A DNA stretch of 16,564 nucleotides from Myxococcales bacterium (lineage in GTDB: Bacteria > Myxococcota > Polyangia > Polyangiales > Polyangiaceae). The stretch is from positions 10,980 through 27,543 of the forward strand of contig PLXW01000010.1 in NCBI GenBank assembly GCA_003151595.1, given 5' to 3'. The notes under the pieces were generated by a model, which had not been told where the DNA came from, did not search any database, and worked only from the letters and a program-made list of their open reading frames with translations. Positions 8,049-14,505 of the stretch are shown piece by piece. Positions within the stretch are counted from its first letter, which is position 1. Each line of letters begins with the position of its first letter. The position numbers and the translations under genes are program-made.

Positions 8049-8699
8049 ATGAGCAATCTCACCGAGAAGCTCGCCGCCCTCCGCACGGAATACATGCGCG
8101 CAGGCCTGCGCGAGGAGGACGTCCTCGCCGACCCGATCGATCAGTTCGAGCGATGGATGAACGAGGCGATCGCGGCCGGTGTGTTCGAAGCGAACGCGAT
8201 GACGCTCTCCACTGCCTCGCCCGACGGCGCACCGTACGCGCGCGTCGTGCTTCTGAAGGCGGTCGATGGGCGCGGCTTCACGTTCTTCACGAACTACGAC
8301 AGCGCCAAGGGGCGCGAGCTCGCGGCCAACCCGCGCGCCGCGCTCTGCATTCTGTGGCGCGAGCTCCAACGCCAGGTGCGCATCGAAGGGACGGTCACGC
8401 GGGTCTCGCGCGCCGAGTCCGAGGCGTACTTCGCGACGCGCCCTCGCGGCTCGCAGCTCGGTGCGTGGGCCTCCGCGCAAAGCGCTCCGGTCGCCTCGCG
8501 TGCGGTGATGGAGGCGAGCTTGGCCGAAGCCGACGCGCGCTTCACCGACTGCGACGTCCTTTGCCCGCCCAACTGGGGTGGTTACCGCGTCGCACCGACG
8601 GCGATCGAGGTGTGGCAGGGGCGCGAGAACCGCATGCACGATCGCCTTCGCTACACGCGCGCCGCGCAAGGCTGGAACATGAGTCGGCTTGCGCCGTAG
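8049..8699 (+). CDS. pdxH: Pyridoxamine/pyridoxine 5'-phosphate oxidase
   Basis: A 216-residue FMN flavoenzyme that oxidises pyridoxine or pyridoxamine 5'-phosphate to pyridoxal phosphate, the last step of vitamin B6 synthesis and salvage; it acts as a cytoplasmic dimer. It matches PdxH along its whole length. K70, Y127, R131, S135, R195 and H197 correspond to substrate residues K72, Y129, R133, S137, R197 and H199 of the E. coli enzyme (constant offset of two). Signature stretches are RPRGSQLGAWAS, PPNWGGYRV and the C-terminal RLAP. The start at 8049 gives the normal length; only a weak, distant AAGG precedes it. It stands alone on its strand. Its TAG abuts the stop of the convergent membrane gene, and a six-base-pair hairpin at 8730-8746, without a T-run, is the only possible terminator seen. 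Confidence 0.96.
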   Translation: MSNLTEKLAALRTEYMRAGLREEDVLADPIDQFERWMNEAIAAGVFEANAMTLSTASPDGAPYARVVLLKAVDGRGFTFFTNYDSAKGRELAANPRAALCILWRELQRQVRIEGTVTRVSRAESEAYFATRPRGSQLGAWASAQSAPVASRAVMEASLAEADARFTDCDVLCPPNWGGYRVAPTAIEVWQGRENRMHDRLRYTRAAQGWNMSRLAP

Positions 8700-10775
8700 C
8701 TAGGTGGCCTTCGCACGATCCGCCGCCGCCGCTCCTGAACGGAGCGAGTAGCGGTACGCGAGGAGCAGCGCGACCAGGTACACGGCGAGCGCGAACCCGA
8801 TGAGCGCGCGGTAGCCGACGAGGAGCGACACGTACTCGAGGAGTCCGCCGAGCATTCCGCCGAGCAGGTTGAAGGCGTAGCTCACGCGCCCTTCGCGTGT
8901 GGAGCGGAAGATGCTCGCGAACAGGACGTTCGCGCAGAAGATCGGCGAGAACGCGACCGTCCCTGCCAGCACCGCGCGCGTCCACGCGCTCCCCACGAGG
9001 AGCGTCTCCGGCGGCAACGCCCACGCGAACACCAGCGATCCGATCAGCGCCGCCACCATCGCCACGCGCGGGAGCGACGGGAAGTACGTGTTCACCAGGA
9101 CGGCGAGGAGAATGCTCACGTGGATCGCCGCGAACACGACGACGTTGTTCCACCACGTCGACCCGAAGAAGAGCCCGAACGTGACCACGCTCCGCGTCTC
9201 GAGGAGCACGAACGCCACGCCCATCAAGAAGAGCGTCGCCAGGATCAGCGGACTCTCCGGCTCCGTGCGCGCGCCTCCGCGCTTCGCGTCGCTCGCGCTC
9301 TCGTCGTCGCGCGTCCACCACATGGCGCCGAACACGAGCAGCAACGACGCCAGCGCCGCCACCGCCACCGCGCTCACGTACACGCCGGGGATCGTCGCGC
9401 CGACGAGGTACAGGAACGGCCAGTCGTCAGTCGCCGGCGGCGGGCTGGCGTGAGGAGTCGCCGCGGGGAGAAGGAGTCCGGGCCCGACGGCCATCGCCGC
9501 GGGGAAGGCCTGCAGCTCGAAGATCTTCACGTAGGGGTCCTGCCCCGACGCATCGCGGAGCATCCCTTCGATCTTCTTCTGGAGCCACGGCACCCGGTAA
9601 TAGTTGTAGACGACGAACACGCCGTTCTCGGACAGGCGCGAGAGCACCTTCCGAAACGCCTCCTCCGTGAAGATGAAGCTCTCGACGCGCAGGTTCGCGC
9701 GGTCGTTCGTGAACGTCGAATCGGGGAGGCCATAGACGATGAGGTCGTACTTCTCGTCGCCGCGCGCGAGGAACTCTCGCCCGTCGGCGACGTACGCCGT
9801 CACCTTGTCGGAGGCGAACGGCTTCAGCGGGTGGTGTTTCCGCCCCATCGCGATCACCCACGGGTTGATGTCGACCGCGTCGATGCGCTCGACGCCGTTC
9901 TGGAGGCCCATGGCCACGTCGTTCCCGCCGCCGCATCCGATGACGAGCTCGCGATGGATCGGCGCGCGCGGATCCTTCTTCAACGCGCGGAGCCCCTCGC
10001 CGAACGGGACCTCGTACATGCGCGTGTCGATCAGCTGATCGAACTCCGCCATGTTGATCCCCGGGATGCCGTTGCCGGCGAGCATGTACCCGTTGGGCGC
10101 CTTGAGGAGCGTCTGCCGGTAGTACGGGCTCCACAGCTCGTTCTTCGTCCCCGCGCCGACGGCGACGAGGAACATCACAAGGCCGAGCGCGTGCACCGGC
10201 CACCATCGCTTTCGCGTCGTCGTCAGGAACGGCGCGGCGATCACGGCGGCGATCGAGAACCACACCAGTGGCGAGTGCTCGAAGCGCGAGTTGATCGCGA
10301 AGACGAGAATCCCGGCGAGCCCACCGAGCACGTTGAGGCCGTACGCGCGCAGGCGCGGCAGCTCGCCGAAGAGCGTCCCCAGAAGCTGCCCGAGCCCCAC
10401 GAACACGAGCGTGATGAGCACGAAGAGCACGCTCACCCCCAGCGCCACCGACGTCTTCCCCTCCGGTCGAAACGACTCGGACCAGAACGCCGCCACGGGC
10501 GAGGTCGACGGGAGATCGATCTGAAGGTTCGCCAACCGCACGATCGCCGCCAGCGCCAGCAGCGCCCACGGCAGCCACGCGATGAGCGCCGCGCGCTTCG
10601 CCAGCAGACACCCGAGGCCGATCCCCAGGAACGCCGCGAGCATCGCGAAGTTCGTGAAGTACCCGAAGTTGTGCACGTACCCCGCGACCCAGCGGATCAA
10701 CGCCAGCTCGAGGTACAGGACGAGAAAGCTGAGAGAGACGATGCGTATTTCGGGCGTCCAGGCCCGCGCGGTCAC
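8700..10775 (-). CDS. Membrane protein with spermidine-synthase-like domain
   Basis: A 691-residue inner-membrane protein. Hydrophobic helices occupy about 10-210 (six or so). A soluble domain at about 215-440 carries a SAM-type nucleotide fold: ELVIGCGGGNDVAMG (277-290), acidic strand end D299-x-V-D302, VADGREFL (329-336) and YDLIVYGLPDS (343-353). A second membrane block follows at about 455-680. This layout is that of the membrane-embedded spermidine synthase-like family, whose substrates are mostly unknown; it need not make spermidine. The start is GTG at 10775: its GTGA overlaps the TGA stop of the lipoprotein gene, the first membrane helix begins right after it, and the longer in-frame reading upstream is antisense-like low-complexity sequence inside that gene. 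Translation is therefore probably coupled to the lipoprotein. Its stop abuts the pdxH stop. Confidence 0.87.
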   Translation of the reverse strand: MTARAWTPEIRIVSLSFLVLYLELALIRWVAGYVHNFGYFTNFAMLAAFLGIGLGCLLAKRAALIAWLPWALLALAAIVRLANLQIDLPSTSPVAAFWSESFRPEGKTSVALGVSVLFVLITLVFVGLGQLLGTLFGELPRLRAYGLNVLGGLAGILVFAINSRFEHSPLVWFSIAAVIAAPFLTTTRKRWWPVHALGLVMFLVAVGAGTKNELWSPYYRQTLLKAPNGYMLAGNGIPGINMAEFDQLIDTRMYEVPFGEGLRALKKDPRAPIHRELVIGCGGGNDVAMGLQNGVERIDAVDINPWVIAMGRKHHPLKPFASDKVTAYVADGREFLARGDEKYDLIVYGLPDSTFTNDRANLRVESFIFTEEAFRKVLSRLSENGVFVVYNYYRVPWLQKKIEGMLRDASGQDPYVKIFELQAFPAAMAVGPGLLLPAATPHASPPPATDDWPFLYLVGATIPGVYVSAVAVAALASLLLVFGAMWWTRDDESASDAKRGGARTEPESPLILATLFLMGVAFVLLETRSVVTFGLFFGSTWWNNVVVFAAIHVSILLAVLVNTYFPSLPRVAMVAALIGSLVFAWALPPETLLVGSAWTRAVLAGTVAFSPIFCANVLFASIFRSTREGRVSYAFNLLGGMLGGLLEYVSLLVGYRALIGFALAVYLVALLLAYRYSLRSGAAAADRAKAT

Positions 10776-13066
10776 TTCGGTCCGGTTTGCGAGCACAGCC
10801 CGTTGATGCACTGAATCCCTTGATTCACACCACAGCATTCGGCGCTCGTCGTGCACTTCTCGAACTCTTGCGAGCATGACGGCTGCGTGGCGGTGCACAT
10901 CAAGCCGCCGTCGCTCCCCGGACGGCAGTACCCGCCGCAGCACTCGTCGCCGGTCACGCAGCTCGTGCCGTCCTTCTGGCAAGGATCGACGACCCAGAAG
11001 CCGCGCGCGTTGCCGGCGAAGAGCTCCTGCGCCGGCAAGTAGAACGCGGGGTGGCTCGGATCGACCCCCGGCTTCGCGTTCAGATCGATCGCCGCGACCC
11101 AGAGCTTCTTCGTCGTCGGCGTCGCGCTGAGGTCCTCGTTGCGCGGGTCGCTCCAGTACGGATTGATTGTCGCGACGTTTCCGTAGAGTCGCCGGCTGGT
11201 GAACACGACCCAGATGTAGCCACCCGACGGCACGGGGTTCACCGTCGGTTCGAAATTCAGTGTCAGGTCGTCCGTTGCAGCGGTCTTTGCAGTCGCGTGC
11301 GGCGGTACGTAAGGCAGACCCGTCGACGTCACGAGACCGTTGAGTGTGTCGAGGCGCGTTGGCGTCTTGGTCGCGAGGTCGACCCACCAAAGCTCGCCGT
11401 GCGCACCGTCTTCGGCGGTGTTGTTCTGCGTGTCGTCGCTGCCGCGCGTGCCCGCGAGATCGCGACCGTTGGAGTGCGTCTCGAGCTCGAACACCACGCC
11501 GTTGTTGGTCGGCAAGAACGACGGCCAGTAGGCGTGACCCGCCGGCGGCGTCCAGAGCGTTCGCTGGTTCGAGAACACGTTCCCGGTCGGCGCGAAGTCG
11601 ATCGCTCCGAGCGACGCGCCATCAGCGCCCGTCCCCCCTTGCCAGTTGTACGCGACGTGCGTTCCATCCGGCGAGAACGCCGGCGTGCACGCGCCGAGAC
11701 CGTTCAACCCGGTGGAGGTGATCGCCGTTCCATCCGCCGTCGAATAGAGCCCGCTCGCCCCACCCGACCCGCCCGCCAGACCTCCCGAGTTCGAGAGGAG
11801 GAAGTCCCCCTTCGGAGACAACGCGGGCCACGCCAGCGCGCCGCCGCCGTTGTTGCTCGCGAGCGTGTTCTCGGTGTTGCCGGCGGTGAGCGCATAGGCG
11901 CTCGACGTGGAGTAGCTGTCGCCGTGCTCCGTGATGAGCGTCGAGCCACCGGCGGAGACGGAGTGACAGACGCGGCACCCCGTGTGATCCGACGCCGGAT
12001 TGGCGGTCGTGTTCCCGGCGATGAGCACCGGGTCGGTCGCGTTCTCCTTGATGGCGAGCGTCGCGCCGCCGAAGTTCGACGTCGGCCCCATCGCGCCCGA
12101 GTAGTTCAGCGCCAGGCTCGTTCCGTACGACTGGTAATAGATGGTCCCCTTAAGCGTGCCGGCCGCGATGATCCACGTCTCGCTGACCGGCCCCCACACC
12201 TGCCCGCCGCCATCGAGCAGCGTGATCTGCACGCTCACCTTCTCGCCGCCGTTCGAGTACGCGAGGGCGTTCCAGACGGCTTGCGGGATCGGATTGTTCT
12301 GGAACGGCGTTCCGTTCGCCTGGAAGTAACCTTTGTAATCGTAGTTCGCCTCGCTGATGTGGATCATCGCGGCGGCGAAGGTGTGAGCGCCCATCGTCCA
12401 CTGCAGAAGCGGCGGCAACACGCCGCGCGGGAAGACGGTCTTGTCGTACGGATAGAGGAAGGTGAGCGCCGTATCGGCCGTGGGCGGACCGTTGAGCGAT
12501 GTCACCTGTCCCGGTGTCGCGCCGGCCCCCTCGCCCGCTCCGCCTACGCCGCCGAATCCCCCCTTGCCCGTTCCCGCGTCGGGCGGATTCGGATCGCCCA
12601 CGCCGACGTAATTGACCTTCACCGTGATCGGCGTCGTGGTCGTGTGCCCTGCGTACGTCGCCGTGATCGTCCCCATGCCGCCGAGGCTCGCCGGCGTGAA
12701 CACTCCGGTGGCGACGCCGATGGTACCGAGCTCCCCGCGATCGAGCGTCCACTGCGCGCCGATGGACGCCCCCTGGTACGTCGCCGTGAATTGAAGCGGC
12801 GTGATCGACGGCGTCGTTCCCAGCGTGATGGTCAGCGTCGGCGCGGCGGGCGAGATGACGAGCGCGCCCCCTTCGGAGTTGAGGTTCCCCCCCTCACCGA
12901 GCAACCCGGGCGGGAGGATGCCGATGGTGCCATCCCCACCGAAGCCGCCGTCGTCGCCGCCGCCGCCGTTGAAGTGGCTCCCTCCGTTCGAGCTGCCGCA
13001 CGCGGCGCCGAGGACGGAAATCGCGAGGACGAGCGCAGCAAATGCGCTCCAAAGCAATCGGGTCAT
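10772..13066 (-). CDS. Ig-like/CxxCH/TolB-like/cysteine-knot lipoprotein
   Basis: A 764-residue exported lipoprotein. The signal peptide ends in LGAAC with C23 the likely lipidation site, followed by a Gly/Asp-rich linker. Residues about 75-152 resemble a bacterial Ig-like (BIG2-type) domain (LQFTATY...GVFTPASLGGMGTITATYAG). A second Gly-rich linker leads to a beta-rich domain (195-350). One haem-c-type motif, C364-R-V-C367-H368, follows. Next comes a TolB/PD40-like propeller region (about 395-690) with repeats such as PALSPKGDFLL and PAFSPDGTHVAY. The C-terminus (696-764) has two cysteine-rich units of the form C-x6-C-x5-CC, like small knottins. The start at 13066 has AGGGAG seven bases upstream. 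The stop overlaps the GTG of the synthase-like gene. Such modular lipoproteins are common in myxobacteria, but the role is unknown; the single CxxCH may bind haem or may only mark a cytochrome-derived module. Confidence 0.82.
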   Translation of the reverse strand: MTRLLWSAFAALVLAISVLGAACGSSNGGSHFNGGGGDDGGFGGDGTIGILPPGLLGEGGNLNSEGGALVISPAAPTLTITLGTTPSITPLQFTATYQGASIGAQWTLDRGELGTIGVATGVFTPASLGGMGTITATYAGHTTTTPITVKVNYVGVGDPNPPDAGTGKGGFGGVGGAGEGAGATPGQVTSLNGPPTADTALTFLYPYDKTVFPRGVLPPLLQWTMGAHTFAAAMIHISEANYDYKGYFQANGTPFQNNPIPQAVWNALAYSNGGEKVSVQITLLDGGGQVWGPVSETWIIAAGTLKGTIYYQSYGTSLALNYSGAMGPTSNFGGATLAIKENATDPVLIAGNTTANPASDHTGCRVCHSVSAGGSTLITEHGDSYSTSSAYALTAGNTENTLASNNGGGALAWPALSPKGDFLLSNSGGLAGGSGGASGLYSTADGTAITSTGLNGLGACTPAFSPDGTHVAYNWQGGTGADGASLGAIDFAPTGNVFSNQRTLWTPPAGHAYWPSFLPTNNGVVFELETHSNGRDLAGTRGSDDTQNNTAEDGAHGELWWVDLATKTPTRLDTLNGLVTSTGLPYVPPHATAKTAATDDLTLNFEPTVNPVPSGGYIWVVFTSRRLYGNVATINPYWSDPRNEDLSATPTTKKLWVAAIDLNAKPGVDPSHPAFYLPAQELFAGNARGFWVVDPCQKDGTSCVTGDECCGGYCRPGSDGGLMCTATQPSCSQEFEKCTTSAECCGVNQGIQCINGLCSQTGPK

Positions 13067-13091
13067 AGGTCACTCCCTGCGCTGGCGACGT

Positions 13092-13122
13092 CGACGGCGG
13101 GAGCTGCAAATCTCCGCCGTCG
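13092..13122 (-). promoter_or_regulatory. Inverted repeat in the leader of the lipoprotein gene
   Basis: Perfect nine-base arms CGACGGCGG (13092-13100) and CCGCCGTCG (13114-13122) are separated by 13 bases, giving about 22 bases, two helical turns, between half-site centres. It lies 26-56 bases before the lipoprotein ATG. It could be an operator for a dimeric regulator or a stable leader hairpin. No clear promoter boxes were recognised nearby. Confidence 0.4.
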
Positions 13123-13172
13123 CTGTGCAAACGCTAGCAGACGCCTCGCGCGTGACCCGCGCGCGCACTCAC

Positions 13173-13211
13173 GGTGAGCGCGAAAGAGACGCTCACCTCG
13201 TGGGCGTCTCT
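13173..13211 (-). terminator. Two overlapping alternative hairpins after the GNAT-like gene
   Basis: Just past the stop of the GNAT-like gene, two eight-base-pair stems share bases. One pairs AGAGACGC (13185-13192) with GCGTCTCT (13204-13211). The other pairs GGTGAGCG (13173-13180) with CGCTCACC (13190-13197). They cannot form together because they compete for 13185-13192 and 13190-13197. Neither is followed by a T-run, so this is a terminator or attenuator only by position and shape. Confidence 0.35.
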
Positions 13212-13219
13212 GGTGCGCC

Positions 13220-14230
13220 TTACTCGTCGGTCGGGTTGGCCAGCTTGCGCGACCAGATGATCGCGTCCTTGCGCTCGCCGCCGACCACCATGTGACCCTG
13301 AAGGAGCCCGGTGCGCCGGAAGCCGTTGGCCACGAAGGCCGTCGCGAGGAGCAGGTCGTCGCTTGGCCCGAGCGCGAAGCAGCTCACGACCCCTTCGGAG
13401 AGGAGCTTGTCGCACAACGCCCGCAAGCAGCCGGTCGTGGCGATCTTCTCCAGCTCGTTCTTCGGGCCGGTGAGCAGCTCGACGAACGCGTTCCCGAAGC
13501 ACGACTGCGACTCGGTCGAGGCCACGAGCTCGTACGGCCCGAGCTTCGCCGCCTTGCAGCTCACGGTGAAGTACCGCCGCTCGACGTCGCGTCCGAACGG
13601 CTCGAACGCCGTCAGCGCCGCTCCGGTCTTCAGCGCCTTCTCGACCGACTTCTTGGCGTCGGCCTCACGTAGCGGCGCGACGACCGCCTTCGGCAAGGGC
13701 TTGCCCGCCATCTCTTTCGCGTACTTCTTCGCGCGAATCAGCGTCTTCTCGGCGCGCGCGTGGGCCGCGTCGATCACCGGCTCGATGTGCTCGGCCGGCT
13801 CCTCTTCCACGACCATGGCCGGGATCGAGATCGGCATCGTGTGCGCGAGGCGACCGCGAACCGCGATTCGAATCTCGCTCTCCATCGGCACTTCGCGGAG
13901 CCGCTCGGGCGCGTCGTTCACCGAGCAGCCGAGGAGGTAGGCGTCGCTCCTCTTGTAGAAGCCGGGGATGCTCCCTTCCTTCGCGAAGCCGAGCTTCACC
14001 CACGTCCCGACCTCGTCGCGCTCGACCAGCGTGTACGCCTTCTCCATCCCCTCGCGCTTGGCGAGCTCGAGGACGAAGTGGCGCTTGGCGGACGTTGGCC
14101 CCGCGCGGAAGTCGACGACGCGCATCGTCTTGGCGCGTCTGTTCACGAGCAGGCAGAGAGACACTGCGTCGTTTTGAAAGAGAATTTCCTCAACAGCCTT
14201 CTGCTGCGAGCTCCAAGCTTTCGCTGCCAT
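13220..14230 (-). CDS. Two-domain GNAT acetyltransferase-like protein
   Basis: A 336-residue soluble protein that looks like two GNAT-type halves. The N-terminal half ends in GTWVKLGFAKEGSIPGFYKRSDAYLLG (75-101, quoted as key segment W77 to G101), reminiscent of beta-lysine acetyltransferase-like proteins. The C-terminal half ends in LATAFVANGFRR, then HMVVGGERKDAIIWSRKL (295-330), the usual GNAT pattern of a G-F turn followed by a strand carrying Asp. A charged helical stretch (about 140-205) joins them. The acetyl-CoA loop (RxxGxG/A) is not evident in either half, so activity is uncertain. The start at 14230 (GGGAA five bases upstream) is preferred to a longer reading to 14329 that begins in low-complexity sequence. 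It is leftward, upstream of the lipoprotein gene with a 153-bp gap containing hairpins. Confidence 0.65.
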   Translation of the reverse strand: MAAKAWSSQQKAVEEILFQNDAVSLCLLVNRRAKTMRVVDFRAGPTSAKRHFVLELAKREGMEKAYTLVERDEVGTWVKLGFAKEGSIPGFYKRSDAYLLGCSVNDAPERLREVPMESEIRIAVRGRLAHTMPISIPAMVVEEEPAEHIEPVIDAAHARAEKTLIRAKKYAKEMAGKPLPKAVVAPLREADAKKSVEKALKTGAALTAFEPFGRDVERRYFTVSCKAAKLGPYELVASTESQSCFGNAFVELLTGPKNELEKIATTGCLRALCDKLLSEGVVSCFALGPSDDLLLATAFVANGFRRTGLLQGHMVVGGERKDAIIWSRKLANPTDE

Positions 14231-14325
14231 GCTTCCCACCACCCCTTTGAAACGTCGCGCCCTCGTGTCCGAGTCGACCCCGCTCGCCCCCCCCCGCCTC
14301 CAAACCTTCCGGCCTGGGGACGAGC

Positions 14326-14374
14326 CCATTTCAAGTTTGAAATGGCGTTACCACGGTGTGAAACGCACGGTCAA
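14326..14374 (-). promoter_or_regulatory. Candidate promoter with palindromic operator before the GNAT-like gene
   Basis: A near-perfect 20-base palindrome, arms CCATTTCAA and TTGAAATGG around a central GT, lies at 14326-14345. It is strikingly A+T-rich for this sequence. On the minus strand a TTGACC box (14369-14374) is followed after 18 bases by TAACGC (14345-14350), a weak sigma70-like pair, placing the palindrome over the expected transcription start, a repressor-type position. The promoter boxes are weak; the palindrome is certain. It lies about 96 bases upstream of the gene start. Confidence 0.4.
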
Positions 14375-14423
14375 CGCGTTCTGGTTACAATTCGGTGATT
14401 TAGACCCACCAGCCTCCGCCCCC

Positions 14424-14452
14424 GGATGAGCCCCGCTTTCAGGTGGGCATCC
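14424..14452. other. Structured stem-loop in the 275-bp gap
   Basis: GGAT (14424-14427) pairs with ATCC (14449-14452), and GCCC (14430-14433) with GGGC (14445-14448), giving eight base pairs with a two-base bulge and an 11-base loop. An outer CCCACC/GGTGGG pairing (14405-14410 with 14442-14447) is an alternative. The surrounding gap (14231-14505) contains no convincing gene; it also has a nine-C run at 14287-14295. The element could be part of an untranslated leader or chance GC pairing. Confidence 0.25.
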
Positions 14453-14460
14453 TGGGGAAA

Positions 14461-14491
14461 ACAGGGGGAAAGGCGCCGGCGCGACTGCGCC
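14461..14491 (-). terminator. Possible terminator of the DHH-type gene
   Basis: Read on the minus strand, a five-base-pair GC stem (arms 14487-14491 and 14478-14482) with a four-base loop starts 15 bases past the stop codon. It is followed by a pyrimidine-rich tract containing TTT and TTTT. The T-tract is interrupted, so efficiency is doubtful. Confidence 0.35.
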
Positions 14492-14505
14492 ACAGCAGGA
14501 GCGGT

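Noticed and set aside
5519..8803. A 1094-codon open frame on the plus strand opposite the porin and HD-GYP genes and across pdxH
   Set aside because: It is antisense to well-supported genes, rich in Arg/Ala/His low-complexity sequence, and has no recognisable domain; such frames arise from GC-rich third positions.
9120..10814. 564-codon plus-strand open frame
   Set aside because: Antisense to the membrane synthase-like gene; composition is Arg/His/Glu-rich shadow sequence.
10776..11390. Longer N-terminus for the spermidine-synthase-like protein
   Set aside because: The extra 205 residues lie inside the lipoprotein gene in another frame and are Arg-rich low complexity; the GTG at 10775 precedes the first membrane helix directly.
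11051..13177. 708-codon plus-strand open frame
   Set aside because: Antisense to the cysteine-knot lipoprotein and dominated by Arg; no domain recognised.
14229..14429. 66-codon plus-strand open frame in the 275-bp gap
   Set aside because: Its start overlaps the GNAT-like start codon, there is no ribosome binding site, and it crosses the palindrome; no similarity recognised.
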